Shown here piece by piece: positions 54,537 to 63,146 of a stretch of 64,000 nucleotides of DNA. The position numbers and the translations under genes were made by a program. Position 1 is the stretch's first letter. The number at the start of each line of letters is the position of its first letter. The stretch comes from Burkholderia sp. FERM BP-3421 (GTDB lineage Bacteria; Pseudomonadota; Gammaproteobacteria; Burkholderiales; Burkholderiaceae): positions 1,550,001 to 1,614,000 of the forward strand of contig NZ_CP117781.1 in the NCBI RefSeq assembly GCF_028657905.1. The letters are read 5' to 3'. The notes under the pieces are model-generated. The model did not search any database, had not been told where the DNA came from, and saw only the letters and a program-made list of their open reading frames with translations.

Positions 54537-55035
54537 CCTCACGATCGTGCATCAGCACAGCGACGGCTCGGTCATGAGCGCCGGGCCGGATTTCTGCAAG
54601 ACGCCGGGCGCGGGCGTCGTGCCTTACGTGAATACCGCGTTCTCGAAGGATCTCGTGAACGGCTCGCGAACCGTGACGACGAACGGCGTGCCTGCCGCGC
54701 TGAAGGAATCCGAGTTCCGGCCGAGCTATGGCAACGAGCCGGGCGCGGGGGGCGGCGTGGTGTCCGGGGTCAACCGGGGCTGGGCGAAGTTCACGAACTA
54801 CAGCTTCGACGTGAAGATCGAGCAGCGCAATGCGGCCCGCCTGTCCGATCCGATGATGATGAACGGCAATGGGCCGAACACCGGTAGCCCGGCAGAAACG
54901 CAGGGCAACCTGCTCGCGCAGGGTGGGTTGCTGTGCCGGATTTTTTGCTGGTGCGATCAGGACAAGGCGGACGAGGCCATGGGGAAGGATTTCGTGCAAA
55001 GGATGGGCGGGATCAGCGGCAGTATGGAAGCCTAG
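54511..55035 (+). CDS. PAAR-like DUF4150 T6SS tip protein
   Basis: A 174-residue protein of the DUF4150 (PAAR-like) family: VNNLTIVHQHSDGSVMSAGP, DFCKTPGAGVVPYVN, and the Gly/Asn-rich turn region VSGVNRGWAKFTNYSFDVKI. It should cap VgrG and carry the effector encoded next. The C-terminal LLCRIFCWCDQDKADEAMGK contains a cluster of three Cys that could bind metal or the cargo. It starts inside the ketosynthase-like gene (26-bp overlap) and lies six bases before the effector gene. Confidence 0.88.
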   Translation: MIPTVIVNNLTIVHQHSDGSVMSAGPDFCKTPGAGVVPYVNTAFSKDLVNGSRTVTTNGVPAALKESEFRPSYGNEPGAGGGVVSGVNRGWAKFTNYSFDVKIEQRNAARLSDPMMMNGNGPNTGSPAETQGNLLAQGGLLCRIFCWCDQDKADEAMGKDFVQRMGGISGSMEA

Positions 55036-55041
55036 GAGAAC

Positions 55042-55692
55042 ATGATGGTGGACGACGAAGACAAGCCGCAAGGCAAGATGTCGGACAAGGAAAAGTGTTT
55101 CCAGGCGGCGTGGGAGGCGGTCAAGGGGGTCACGGACGTCGGCGGAATGAAGGTGGCGCCGCAGAGAGCGTGGGGGCTGGAAAGCGGCGGCTGGGTGTCC
55201 GGCTATGGCAACTGGTGGCAGGCGATCCGGAGCCTCATGGGCAAGGTCGCGAAACAGGTGCGCCGGCCCGACCTGACGATCACCGAGAACGGCAACACGA
55301 GCGTGGTGGATCTCAAGTTCACACGGGCCGACAAGACGCCGGACAAGTGGGGGACCAAGGTGGGGGCGAATGGAAACACGCAGCTCGATGACTACAACGA
55401 CATCAATACCCAGGAAAACGGCGGCAAGGATCCTTATGGTGGGAAGCCGGAGCTGAGCGCAAAAAGCTGCGGATGCGGCGAAGGAACCAAAGTGGAGGCG
55501 CTCGTCGTGGCACCCGATGAGTCTTATGCGAAAGACAAGCTGCTGTTCCAGGGCATGGACCCACGGACGGTGGAGGCGATGCAGCAGGGGCTTGCAGCGG
55601 CAGGGCGCGGACTGCAGGGGCTCGGCGAGTTGCTGGGCGGGATGGGCGGGCGCGGCGTGATGGAAGGCGAGCCGATATTCGAGCTTCCCTGA
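55042..55692 (+). CDS. Putative PD-(D/E)XK nuclease, T6SS effector
   Basis: A 216-residue protein with no signal peptide. Residues 74-92 read RRPDLTITENGNTSVVDLK, giving Pro76-Asp77 and Asp90-Leu-Lys92, the core of a PD-(D/E)XK nuclease; QLDDY (Gln114, Tyr118) follows as in VRR-NUC-type members. The C-terminus is Gly- and Met-rich (GLGELLGGMGGRGVM), possibly a flexible tail. It lies six bases after the PAAR-like gene and 36 bp before a DUF3396 immunity-type gene, the canonical effector slot. It would enter target cells through the T6SS and damage DNA. Identification by motif and context, not by database match. Confidence 0.65.
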   Translation: MMVDDEDKPQGKMSDKEKCFQAAWEAVKGVTDVGGMKVAPQRAWGLESGGWVSGYGNWWQAIRSLMGKVAKQVRRPDLTITENGNTSVVDLKFTRADKTPDKWGTKVGANGNTQLDDYNDINTQENGGKDPYGGKPELSAKSCGCGEGTKVEALVVAPDESYAKDKLLFQGMDPRTVEAMQQGLAAAGRGLQGLGELLGGMGGRGVMEGEPIFELP

Positions 55693-55728
55693 AGAACGGA
55701 CGAGTGAGATTCTCTATTCGATACCGAT

Positions 55729-56727
55729 ATGACGATTCTGGAAAACCTGACTTACGAAGAGGATGGCCTACGGCTTGCGGGGCCTTGTTTATGGTTCGAA
55801 ATATTTTTCGAGCATGCTCAAGGCCCGGAAGTCCTCGACTTCTACGAGAAAGCGCGAGCACTGCTCGGCACGCGCCTGTCGCACTACGATCTCGGTGACG
55901 GCCGCACGAAGCGCTGGTCGGCGCGCGCGGAAACCTTGGTGCCGACCTGGTGCGGCAATCCGACCTATGCGCGCGGCAAGCAATATTTCATGTTGCTCGG
56001 CGGTGCGCCGGAGGGGACGAGCGACGCGCAAATCAAGATCGCATTCTGGCCGCGCAAACCGGATACGGAGCCTGAACCGGGCGATGTCTATCCCTATTCG
56101 TCGGTGGCGTGCTCGATTCCGCTGGACCATCCGCTGCTCGTCGAGGACGGGGTGATCGACTGGCTCGGCGAACTCGACATCGTGGCGAATCAAGCCTTCA
56201 TTTCAGGGTCGTGTGGAATCGCCATGAATTTCTCGATCGACCTCCCTACGATGGAGCAGACCAACGAGGCGCGACGGCGTGTTGCCGCCGCGATCCAGCG
56301 TTACCCGGGCCTCGATGTGCCGGGCTACGGGATCGGCATCAAGAACCGCTTGCTGAGAATCGAAGCCCAGACCGGCGGCGATGCCCCACGATATGCGCGG
56401 AGAACCTTCGTCAAGCGTGTGAACTGGCTGACCTTTCTGAACCGGGATCAGGTCGCGTTGCTGGATGAGCAGAACCAATTCAGCAGCCGGATAGCAAACC
56501 TGCCGGATGTGATGGTCCGCGAGCTGAAGCACGGCATAGCTATCCGGGCGGGGGAACGGCCCAGCATCGGTGACACGGCGAAGGGCGACTGGGTGTCGGT
56601 TTACCAGTCGGTCGGCGCGTTGGTGAGGCCGGTGCGCGTCGAATCGGTGACCGGATCGACACTCGTTTACGCGCTCGAGCAGGATGGCGTCGCGCGATGG
56701 CTTGGCGCATTCGACACCCCGCAATGA
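55729..56727 (+). CDS. DUF3396 type VI immunity-family protein
   Basis: A 332-residue cytosolic protein of the DUF3396 family (type VI immunity): CLWFEIFFEHAQGPEVLDFY, KQYFMLLGG, IPLDHPLLVEDGVIDWLGEL, CGIAMNFSID and VPGYGIGIKNRLLRIEAQTG are characteristic. Directly downstream of the putative nuclease, it is the obvious cognate immunity protein that would protect the producer and its kin. DUF3396 proteins are known as immunity partners of VRR-NUC-type effectors, which supports the assignment of the pair. Confidence 0.85.
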   Translation: MTILENLTYEEDGLRLAGPCLWFEIFFEHAQGPEVLDFYEKARALLGTRLSHYDLGDGRTKRWSARAETLVPTWCGNPTYARGKQYFMLLGGAPEGTSDAQIKIAFWPRKPDTEPEPGDVYPYSSVACSIPLDHPLLVEDGVIDWLGELDIVANQAFISGSCGIAMNFSIDLPTMEQTNEARRRVAAAIQRYPGLDVPGYGIGIKNRLLRIEAQTGGDAPRYARRTFVKRVNWLTFLNRDQVALLDEQNQFSSRIANLPDVMVRELKHGIAIRAGERPSIGDTAKGDWVSVYQSVGALVRPVRVESVTGSTLVYALEQDGVARWLGAFDTPQ

Positions 56728-56756
56728 ATCCGGCCCCTTCCTGACGGAGGCAAGAC

Positions 56757-57479
56757 GTGAAAGTCGATGTGCACGCAACGGGCGCGAAGCTCGGCGAGTT
56801 GCTCGAAGTCGATGACCTGCCGGTCGACGTTCGCGATCCGGTGCGGATGTTCGTGGATCTGGTCGACGCGGGATTTTGCATTCCCGCCACGCAGGGCGCT
56901 GCGACCCCGGGCACGCCCGCGCCGCGCGTAGGCTGGCTCGCCGAGCGCAGCGACGACGCGCCGCACCGCATCGCATGGCGTCTCGATGTCCCGGACGGCC
57001 TGCTCGGGCATCTGTTGATCGCGCGGAATCTGCTGCGCATGCGCGGCGTCGATGCCGCGTTCCTCGACGGCGACGCCGCGCACGGGACGCCGCTGACGAT
57101 CGGGCGGGACTACCCGCGCTTGCCCGCCGCGCCGCCGTACCCGTTCCAGCTCGAACTCGACGAGTCGGCGCCCATTCCAGGCTGCACCGTCTCCGTGCAG
57201 TACCATGCACCGCTCGACGCGGCTCGAGCGCGCCAGCTGTGCGAGCAATTCTCCGTGTGGGGCAAGGTCGCGATGTGCGGCGGCTTCGCGCCCCCCGACG
57301 TCGATCCGTCCGCCGCCGGAACCCTGTTCGTCGCCGCGTTCCAGCAAGATCCGCGCACCATCGCGCTCGAATTCGACGTGTGCTTCGCCGTGGATTTCGC
57401 CTGTTTCGACCTGCTCAACGCCCGCTTGCTCCACGGGCATGCGGCGGGCGAAACCGTCGTCGACGTGATTGCCGAGTAG
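56757..57479 (+). CDS. T6SS-module protein of unknown function
   Basis: A 240-residue cytosolic protein starting at GTG 56757 after GGAGGC. It has no signal or membrane segment and a mixed alpha/beta look, with LHGHAAGETVVDVIAE at the end. I recognise no family. It follows the immunity gene by 29 bp and precedes the next gene by three, so it is in the same transcript; a second immunity factor or a loading partner are possibilities without direct support. Confidence 0.75.
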   Translation: MKVDVHATGAKLGELLEVDDLPVDVRDPVRMFVDLVDAGFCIPATQGAATPGTPAPRVGWLAERSDDAPHRIAWRLDVPDGLLGHLLIARNLLRMRGVDAAFLDGDAAHGTPLTIGRDYPRLPAAPPYPFQLELDESAPIPGCTVSVQYHAPLDAARARQLCEQFSVWGKVAMCGGFAPPDVDPSAAGTLFVAAFQQDPRTIALEFDVCFAVDFACFDLLNARLLHGHAAGETVVDVIAE

Positions 57480-57482
57480 GTC

Positions 57483-58667
57483 ATGACGGCGCTGTCACAC
57501 GACGCCTTCGCGCAGGGCTTTTGCGAGGATCACTTCGACGAGCTGTTGCATCTTGCGCCGATGCGGATGCGCGGCTTGGAGACATGGGCGGTTCCGTCCG
57601 CGGAGCGCTTGCGCGTCGACAAGCGTTTGCTGGGCCACCTGCGCGGGCTGGTATCGAGGCCGGAGGCCGCGTGGCGCCGCCTGGACGCATGGGTCGAGCA
57701 GAACGGTCCCGGCGAGGTTCCGATGCTCGTCGCGGGATTGCTGGTGGGTTTCGACGCCCGCGCTGCCTGGCGCGATGCGCTCGCCGCGTGGCTCGATCAT
57801 TGCGCGTCGCCGTATGCGCTGGCGCGGGAGTGGCAGCGCTGGGCGCGGCATGTGGCGAAGGACGCGGTATTCCAGCCGCCCGCCTCCGACGATGCCGCGA
57901 TCGCGGCCCAGCTCAGGCTGGCGGCCGCCGTCACGCCCGAGGCCGCGGACGCCGCGGTCGCATCGATTCCGCATGTGTCGCCTGACAGTGTGCTGGAGGC
58001 GGTCGCGCGCACGGTCCTGGCCTTCGGCCTGCCGCGTTTCGAGCCGGACCTCGTCGCGCTCACGCGCGCGGACGCCGCGCCGGTTCGCGAAGCGGCGCAA
58101 GCCGCGCTGCTGCGTATCGCGCCGCAACGTGCGGCGGCTGCCGTCGATGCGCCGGCATGGGCGCATATCGACACGCCGGAGTGGTTCCTGCGCGCGGCGC
58201 TGGCGTTGCCCGGCCACCGGGTCGAAAGCTGGGTCGCCCGGCTCGACGCGGACGACAGGGCGCGCGAGGCGCTGTGGTGCGCGGCGGCCTCAGGATGCGC
58301 GTCGCTGCTCGGCTATGTGGAAGGCAAGACCGCAGACCCGGTGCTCGGGCCGCTCGCCGTACTGTGTCGCACCGCGCTGGCGGGCGAGGCGCCCGGGTCG
58401 GCGCGCCGCGAGAGCAGGGCGGACGCCGCGACGGAACACGCGTCGGCGCCCACCCACCTGCTCGATGGCCGCCCGGCCAGCGTCGCGCATGCCTGCGCGC
58501 TGTTGCGCGACGGCACGCAGTTGCAGCGCGTCATCGCCGGTTACTGGCTCGAAAGCCGGCACCCGGGCTATCACGCCGATCCCTGCGCACCGGCCTTTGC
58601 CTGGCCGTCGCCGCCGCGCGCGCCCGTCACGGCTTGGCCAGCGTCCGATACGACACGAAGTCGTTGA
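57483..58667 (+). CDS. HEAT-repeat-like T6SS-associated protein, 3' end overlaps ddpA paralogue
   Basis: A 394-residue, Ala-rich, all-helical protein with repeated ~35-residue helix pairs (for example AAVTPEAADAAVASIPHVSP, LVALTRADAAPVREAAQAAL), similar in style to the TIGR02270-type proteins found in T6SS clusters. The last ~13 codons run antisense into the end of the ddpA-like gene (41-bp overlap), so the natural C-terminus may have been replaced by a rearrangement. Function unknown; last gene of the T6SS module. Confidence 0.7.
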   Translation: MTALSHDAFAQGFCEDHFDELLHLAPMRMRGLETWAVPSAERLRVDKRLLGHLRGLVSRPEAAWRRLDAWVEQNGPGEVPMLVAGLLVGFDARAAWRDALAAWLDHCASPYALAREWQRWARHVAKDAVFQPPASDDAAIAAQLRLAAAVTPEAADAAVASIPHVSPDSVLEAVARTVLAFGLPRFEPDLVALTRADAAPVREAAQAALLRIAPQRAAAAVDAPAWAHIDTPEWFLRAALALPGHRVESWVARLDADDRAREALWCAAASGCASLLGYVEGKTADPVLGPLAVLCRTALAGEAPGSARRESRADAATEHASAPTHLLDGRPASVAHACALLRDGTQLQRVIAGYWLESRHPGYHADPCAPAFAWPSPPRAPVTAWPASDTTRSR

Positions 58668-60219
58668 TCGGCCCGATCTCCGGCCCCGTCACGCCGGGCC
58701 GCGTCGCGACCTGCACGACCTTCTCGAACATCACGATGAACGGCGAGCGATCGAGCACGTCCTGCTGCAAGCCCTGGTAAAGCTTCGCGCGCTTGGCCGG
58801 CGACGGCTCGACGAGCGCGGCCTCGGTCCGCGCGGTCAACTGCGGAATATCCCAGCTGTTGCGCCACGCGAGCATCTTGGTCTTCGACTGTTCCGAGTTG
58901 TCCGGATTCCATGCGAAGCCGCGCGCATTGCTGTTGGGATCCATGTAGTCCGGCGACCACTCGCCGATGAAGATGTCATGCTGGCGCGCGCGATACTTGC
59001 CGATCGCCTGCTTCGCATCGCCGGGAATCAGCTGAACCTTGATGCCGCCCTGCGCGAAATTCGCCTGGAGCGCCTGCGCGATTTCGATGAACGGATAGTC
59101 GTTCGGCATGTCCATCGCCACCGAGAACCCGTTCGGCAGCCCGGCCTTGGCGAGCAGCGCCTTCGCCTTCGCGACGTTCTGCCGGTACGGGTTCGCATCG
59201 AGCGCGCCGAGGAAGCCGTCGGGCAGGAAGGTCTGGTGAACCTTGTACGTCGTGCTGACGATGTTGTGCTGGATGCCGTCGTAGTCGACCAGCCATTTCA
59301 TCGCCTGCTGCACCTCGGGTTTCGCGAGGTTCGGATTCTTCGTGTTGAGGCTCAGATACAGCAGCGCGGCGACCGGCCACGACGCCACCTTGATCTTGCC
59401 CGCCTTCGACAGCGTGGCCAGGCTGTCGGGGCTCAGGTTGCGCGCGGCGTCGACATCGCCGTTCTCGAGCAGCAGGCGCTGCGCCGACGCCTCCGGCACA
59501 TGACGCAGCACGACGCGCTTCATCGGATACGGCGCGCGATAAGCCTCGAAGCGCTGCAATACGAGACTTTCGTTGGGCGTCCACTTGACCAGCTGATACG
59601 GACCGGAGCCGGCGTCGTTGCTCTTGAGCCATGCGTTGCCGAAGTCGCCGCCGCTTGCGTGCGACATCAGCAGCCTGCGATCGAGGACCGAGCCGGGCCC
59701 CGCGCTCAGCACGTTCAGCACGAAGCTGGGCGCGTACTTGCGGTCGGTTTCGAGCGACACGGTGAGGTCGTCGATCTTCTTCACCTTGCGCGCCACGTTG
59801 TCCTTCGTGAGACCGAGGTCGGCGAGCACGCCGGCCGGGCCCTTGTCGAGCAGCACCGTGCGCTGCAGCGACCACGCGACGTCGTCGGCCGTCAGCGGAT
59901 TGCCGGAATGGAAGGTGAGCCCGGGGCGCAGCTTGAACGTATAGGTGAGGCCGTCGGCGCTCACGCTCCACGCCTGCGCGATGCGGCCTTCGAACTTGGT
60001 CGGGTCGCGCAGGTCGACGCGCACCAGGCGTTCATAGGTGTTCGCAACGTACTCGGACGGCACCAGCTCGTAGATCTCGCTCGGATCGAGCGTCGTGAAT
60101 TCGCCGATCTGGGTGGCGATCACGAAGATGCCGGGGGGCGTCGCGGCGTGCGCGGCCAGCGTGGGGACGAGTGCGGCGCACGCGGCGGCCACGAGCAGTT
60201 TGGACAGCAGGTGCTTCAT
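58627..60219 (-). CDS. Orphan dipeptide-binding protein, paralogue of the ddp binding protein
   Basis: A 530-residue family 5 solute-binding protein with a signal peptide (MKHLLSKLLVAAACAALVPT). It aligns with the protein at 45515-47116 along its length: LDPSEIYELVPSEYVANTYE, LTYTFKLRPGLTFHSGNPLT, ALLAKAGLPNGF, ATRPGVTGPEIGPINDFVSY. No permease or ATPase genes accompany it, so it may share the DdpBCDF importer with another ligand. ATG 60219 is chosen for its GGAG site and signal peptide. The upstream 268 bp are AT-rich in part and hold the divergent promoters for this gene and the oxalate decarboxylase gene. Confidence 0.9.
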   Translation of the reverse strand: MKHLLSKLLVAAACAALVPTLAAHAATPPGIFVIATQIGEFTTLDPSEIYELVPSEYVANTYERLVRVDLRDPTKFEGRIAQAWSVSADGLTYTFKLRPGLTFHSGNPLTADDVAWSLQRTVLLDKGPAGVLADLGLTKDNVARKVKKIDDLTVSLETDRKYAPSFVLNVLSAGPGSVLDRRLLMSHASGGDFGNAWLKSNDAGSGPYQLVKWTPNESLVLQRFEAYRAPYPMKRVVLRHVPEASAQRLLLENGDVDAARNLSPDSLATLSKAGKIKVASWPVAALLYLSLNTKNPNLAKPEVQQAMKWLVDYDGIQHNIVSTTYKVHQTFLPDGFLGALDANPYRQNVAKAKALLAKAGLPNGFSVAMDMPNDYPFIEIAQALQANFAQGGIKVQLIPGDAKQAIGKYRARQHDIFIGEWSPDYMDPNSNARGFAWNPDNSEQSKTKMLAWRNSWDIPQLTARTEAALVEPSPAKRAKLYQGLQQDVLDRSPFIVMFEKVVQVATRPGVTGPEIGPINDFVSYRTLAKP

Positions 60220-60487
60220 GCAGGCTCCGACAGTCATGAGAAATCGTTTCGCGATTCTCTCATCCCGGCGCGCGAAATCGAAAATCGGCGCGGGCGTCGC
60301 CGCGCGCCGCCCGCGCCGCGAAGATTACATATTTAAAGGAAATCACATTAACTCATCGGTTTATCTCGACAAATCATTTAAATAAGTACTGATTTTGTAT
60401 TTAACTTGTCGGGCGGCGCGGGTGATCTGAAGAAAATCGAATCGACGCGCCGGGAAATCATTTCAATTAACCGATGGAGCATGATCC

Positions 60488-61744
60488 ATGACGAATCTTT
60501 CCCGACGCAAAATGCTGGCGGGTACGGCCGGCGCGCTTGCCGCGGCGGGCGTGGCGATCTCGGCGCGGGCCGCGTCGTTCGGCAATCCCGATCAGCCGCC
60601 CGAAGGCGCGGTGAATGCCCGCAATCCGCAAAGCCTGACGGACCCCGGTCCGAAAAACCAGGCGGTAATGAATCAATTTCCTTCATTCCAGGATCCACCA
60701 GCCACTGATATCAACGGCATGCCGTTATTCTGGGCCTCGTTCAATAATTCACATAAACGCATCCAGGACGGCGGCTGGGCGCGCGAGGTGACCCAGGACG
60801 ATTTCGCGATTTCCGACACCATTTCGGGCGTCAACATGCGGCTCACGCGCGGCGGCATCCGCGAGATGCACTGGCATCAGCAGGCCGAGTGGGCGTTCAT
60901 GCTCGACGGCCGTTGCCGGATCACGGTGCTCGACGAGGCCGGGCGGCCCTCGGTGCAGGACGTGAAAGCGGGCGACCTGTGGTATTTCCCGCCCGGCCTG
61001 CCGCATTCGCTGCAGGGCGTCGGCGTCGACGGCGCGGAATTCCTGCTCGCCTTCGATAACGGCCGCGCCTCCGAATTCAACACGCTGCTGCTGACCGACT
61101 GGATCGCGCATACGCCGCCCGAGGTGCTCGCGCTGAACTTCGGCGTGCCGGCGAGCGCGTTCGCGAAGATCCCGCTCGAGAACCTGTGGATCTTCCAGGG
61201 CGGCGATCCCGGCCCGCTCGCGGACGCGCAGCGCGCGGCCGCGTCGCCGAAGGGTGAGCCGAAGCAGCCGTTCATCTTCTCGATGGGCGACATGAAGCCG
61301 CTGATCCGCACGCGCGGCGGCGAGGTGCGGATCGTCGACAGCGGCAACTTCGGCGTCTCGAAGACCGTCGCGGCGGCGCTCGTCACCGTGCATCCGGGCG
61401 GGATGCGCGAGCTGCACTGGCATCCGAACGCCGACGAATGGCAGTACTACATCCAGGGCGAGGCGCGCATGACGGTGTTCGACACAGGCCCGAAGGCGCA
61501 GACCGCCGATTTCCGCGCGGGCGACGTCGGCTACGTGAAGAAGAGCCTCGGACACTACGTGCAGAACACCGGGAAGACCGATCTCGTGTTCCTGGAGATC
61601 TTCAAGGCCGACCACTACGCGGAGGTCTCGCTGACCGACTGGCTCGCGCATACGCCGCCGCGGCTCGTCGAGGCGCACCTGAATCTCGCGCCCGGGATCC
61701 TCGCGGGCCTGCCGCGCACCCGCCCCGACGTGGTGCCGCTGTGA
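60488..61744 (+). CDS. Oxalate decarboxylase-type bicupin
   Basis: A 418-residue bicupin with a twin-arginine signal (LSRRKMLAGTAGAL), so periplasmic. Cupin 1 has metal ligands in REMHWHQQAEW (His128, His130, Glu134) and PHSLQG (His173); cupin 2 has RELHWHPNADEW and LGHYVQ. The lid segment reads ASEFNT (Glu196), comparable to the SENS lid with its catalytic Glu in OxdC, which favours decarboxylation of oxalate to formate and CO2 over oxidation. These are Mn(II) enzymes, and an Mn transporter gene follows. ATG 60488. Confidence 0.9.
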   Translation: MTNLSRRKMLAGTAGALAAAGVAISARAASFGNPDQPPEGAVNARNPQSLTDPGPKNQAVMNQFPSFQDPPATDINGMPLFWASFNNSHKRIQDGGWAREVTQDDFAISDTISGVNMRLTRGGIREMHWHQQAEWAFMLDGRCRITVLDEAGRPSVQDVKAGDLWYFPPGLPHSLQGVGVDGAEFLLAFDNGRASEFNTLLLTDWIAHTPPEVLALNFGVPASAFAKIPLENLWIFQGGDPGPLADAQRAAASPKGEPKQPFIFSMGDMKPLIRTRGGEVRIVDSGNFGVSKTVAAALVTVHPGGMRELHWHPNADEWQYYIQGEARMTVFDTGPKAQTADFRAGDVGYVKKSLGHYVQNTGKTDLVFLEIFKADHYAEVSLTDWLAHTPPRLVEAHLNLAPGILAGLPRTRPDVVPL

Positions 61745-61752
61745 TGAGACGC

Positions 61753-61782
61753 GCGGCCGGCGCGTCGCCGGCCGCGATTTTT
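61753..61782 (+). terminator. Intrinsic terminator/attenuator between oxalate decarboxylase gene and mntH
   Basis: A perfect 10-bp stem GCGGCCGGCG / CGCCGGCCGC with a three-base loop, followed by GATTTTT. It starts nine bases after the decarboxylase stop and ends only 24 bases before the mntH ATG, too short for a separate promoter, so mntH must be expressed by read-through or from inside the decarboxylase gene. Confidence 0.85.
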
Positions 61783-61806
61783 CTTCCCCGCACGAAGGAA
61801 TCCGCC

Positions 61807-63114
61807 ATGCCTCCTGTCTCGAATCCCTCCGCCGACGGCTTCGCCCTGTCGGGCGCGTCGACGACGCGCACCGAAGCGGCGGCGCGCGCCGCGCTGGAAG
61901 GCCGCCGCACCGGCATCGCCGCGCTGCTGCCGTTCGTCGGTCCTGCCGTGATCGCCTCGATCGGCTACATGGACCCCGGCAATTTCGCGACCAACATCCA
62001 GGCGGGCGCGGCTTACGGCAACCGCCTGCTGTGGGTGGTGCTGGCCGCGAACCTGGTCGCGATGCTGTTCCAGGCGATGTCCGCGAAACTCGGCATCGTC
62101 ACGGGCCGCAATCTCGCGGAGCTGTGCCGCGAGCATTTTCCCGCGCCGCTCGTCTGGACGATGTGGGGCGCGTCCGAGATCGCCGCGATGGCGACCGATC
62201 TCGCCGAATTCCTCGGCGGCGCGCTCGCGTTCGGCCTGTTGTGCCATGTGCCGCTGCTGGTGGGCATGGTGGCGACCGCGCTTGCCACCTGCGCGATCCT
62301 GATGCTGGAGCGGCGCGGCTTCAGGCCGCTGGAGGCGGCGATCGCCACGCTCGTCGGCGTGATCGGCGCGAGCTACCTCGGCGAACTGCTGATCGCGCCG
62401 CAGGACTGGGGCGCGGTGGCCTATCACCTGGTGGTGCCGCAGCTTGGCGATCGCACGGCGCTCACGCTCGCGGTCGGGATCATCGGCGCGACCATCATGC
62501 CGCACACGCTGTATCTGCACTCGGGGCTCACGCAGGGGCGCACCGCGCCGCGCAACGAGGCCGAGCGGCGGCGCCTGCTGCGCTTCTCGAATCGCGAGGT
62601 CGCCGTCGCGCTCGGGCTCGCGGGCTTCGTCAATCTCGCGATGGTGATGACCGCGTCGTCGGCGTTCCATCGTACGGCCCCCGGGATGGCCGATATCGGC
62701 GAGGCCTATCACGCGCTGATTCCGGTGCTCGGGCCGGCCGCGGGCGGCTTGTTCCTGGTCGCGCTGCTGACGTCGGGGGTGTCCAGTTCGGTGGTGGGGA
62801 CGCTGGCGGGACAGGTGGTGATGCAGGGTTTCATCCGGCAGCGGGTGCCGGTGTGGGTGCGCCGCGCGGTCACGATCGCGCCCGCGTTCGCGGTGGTCGC
62901 GGCGGGCTGCGACGTGACCCGGGCGATGGTGCTGAGCCAGGTGGTGCTGAGCTTCGTGCTGCCGATGCCGATGATCGCGTTGTGCGTGCTGTCGGCTCGC
63001 GTCGACGTGATGGGCGCGCACGTGCAGCATCGCGCGCTGCGGGTCGTGGCCGGGGTGGCCGCGGCGGTCATACTCGCGTTGAACGCGTACCTGATCCGGG
63101 CCGCGTTCCAATGA
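61807..63114 (+). CDS. mntH: Nramp-family divalent metal (Mn2+) transporter
   Basis: A 435-residue proton-coupled metal importer with 11 predicted helices. Diagnostic motifs: GYMDPGNFATN in helix 1 (metal-binding Asp and Asn) and IMPHTLYLHS in helix 6 (metal-binding Met and the adjacent His). The ATG at 61807 follows GAAGGAAT. It probably supplies Mn(II) to the upstream oxalate decarboxylase. Its stop codon is followed at once by a hairpin and an octanucleotide array. Confidence 0.93.
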   Translation: MPPVSNPSADGFALSGASTTRTEAAARAALEGRRTGIAALLPFVGPAVIASIGYMDPGNFATNIQAGAAYGNRLLWVVLAANLVAMLFQAMSAKLGIVTGRNLAELCREHFPAPLVWTMWGASEIAAMATDLAEFLGGALAFGLLCHVPLLVGMVATALATCAILMLERRGFRPLEAAIATLVGVIGASYLGELLIAPQDWGAVAYHLVVPQLGDRTALTLAVGIIGATIMPHTLYLHSGLTQGRTAPRNEAERRRLLRFSNREVAVALGLAGFVNLAMVMTASSAFHRTAPGMADIGEAYHALIPVLGPAAGGLFLVALLTSGVSSSVVGTLAGQVVMQGFIRQRVPVWVRRAVTIAPAFAVVAAGCDVTRAMVLSQVVLSFVLPMPMIALCVLSARVDVMGAHVQHRALRVVAGVAAAVILALNAYLIRAAFQ

Positions 63115-63117
63115 GCG

Positions 63118-63146
63118 CTGATGCGCGCCGCGGCGGCGCGCATCAG
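63118..63146 (+). terminator. Hairpin after mntH, contiguous with the octamer array
   Basis: A perfect 13-bp stem, CTGATGCGCGCCG (63118-63130) with CGGCGCGCATCAG (63134-63146), loop CGG, starting three bases after the mntH stop. The right arm contains CATCAGGC, the first unit of the array, so the array appears to have grown from the hairpin's descending arm. Confidence 0.75.

Noticed and set aside
61745..61806. Mn-sensing riboswitch before mntH
   Set aside because: Only 62 bp, mostly occupied by the terminator stem; no room for a yybP-ykoY-type fold.
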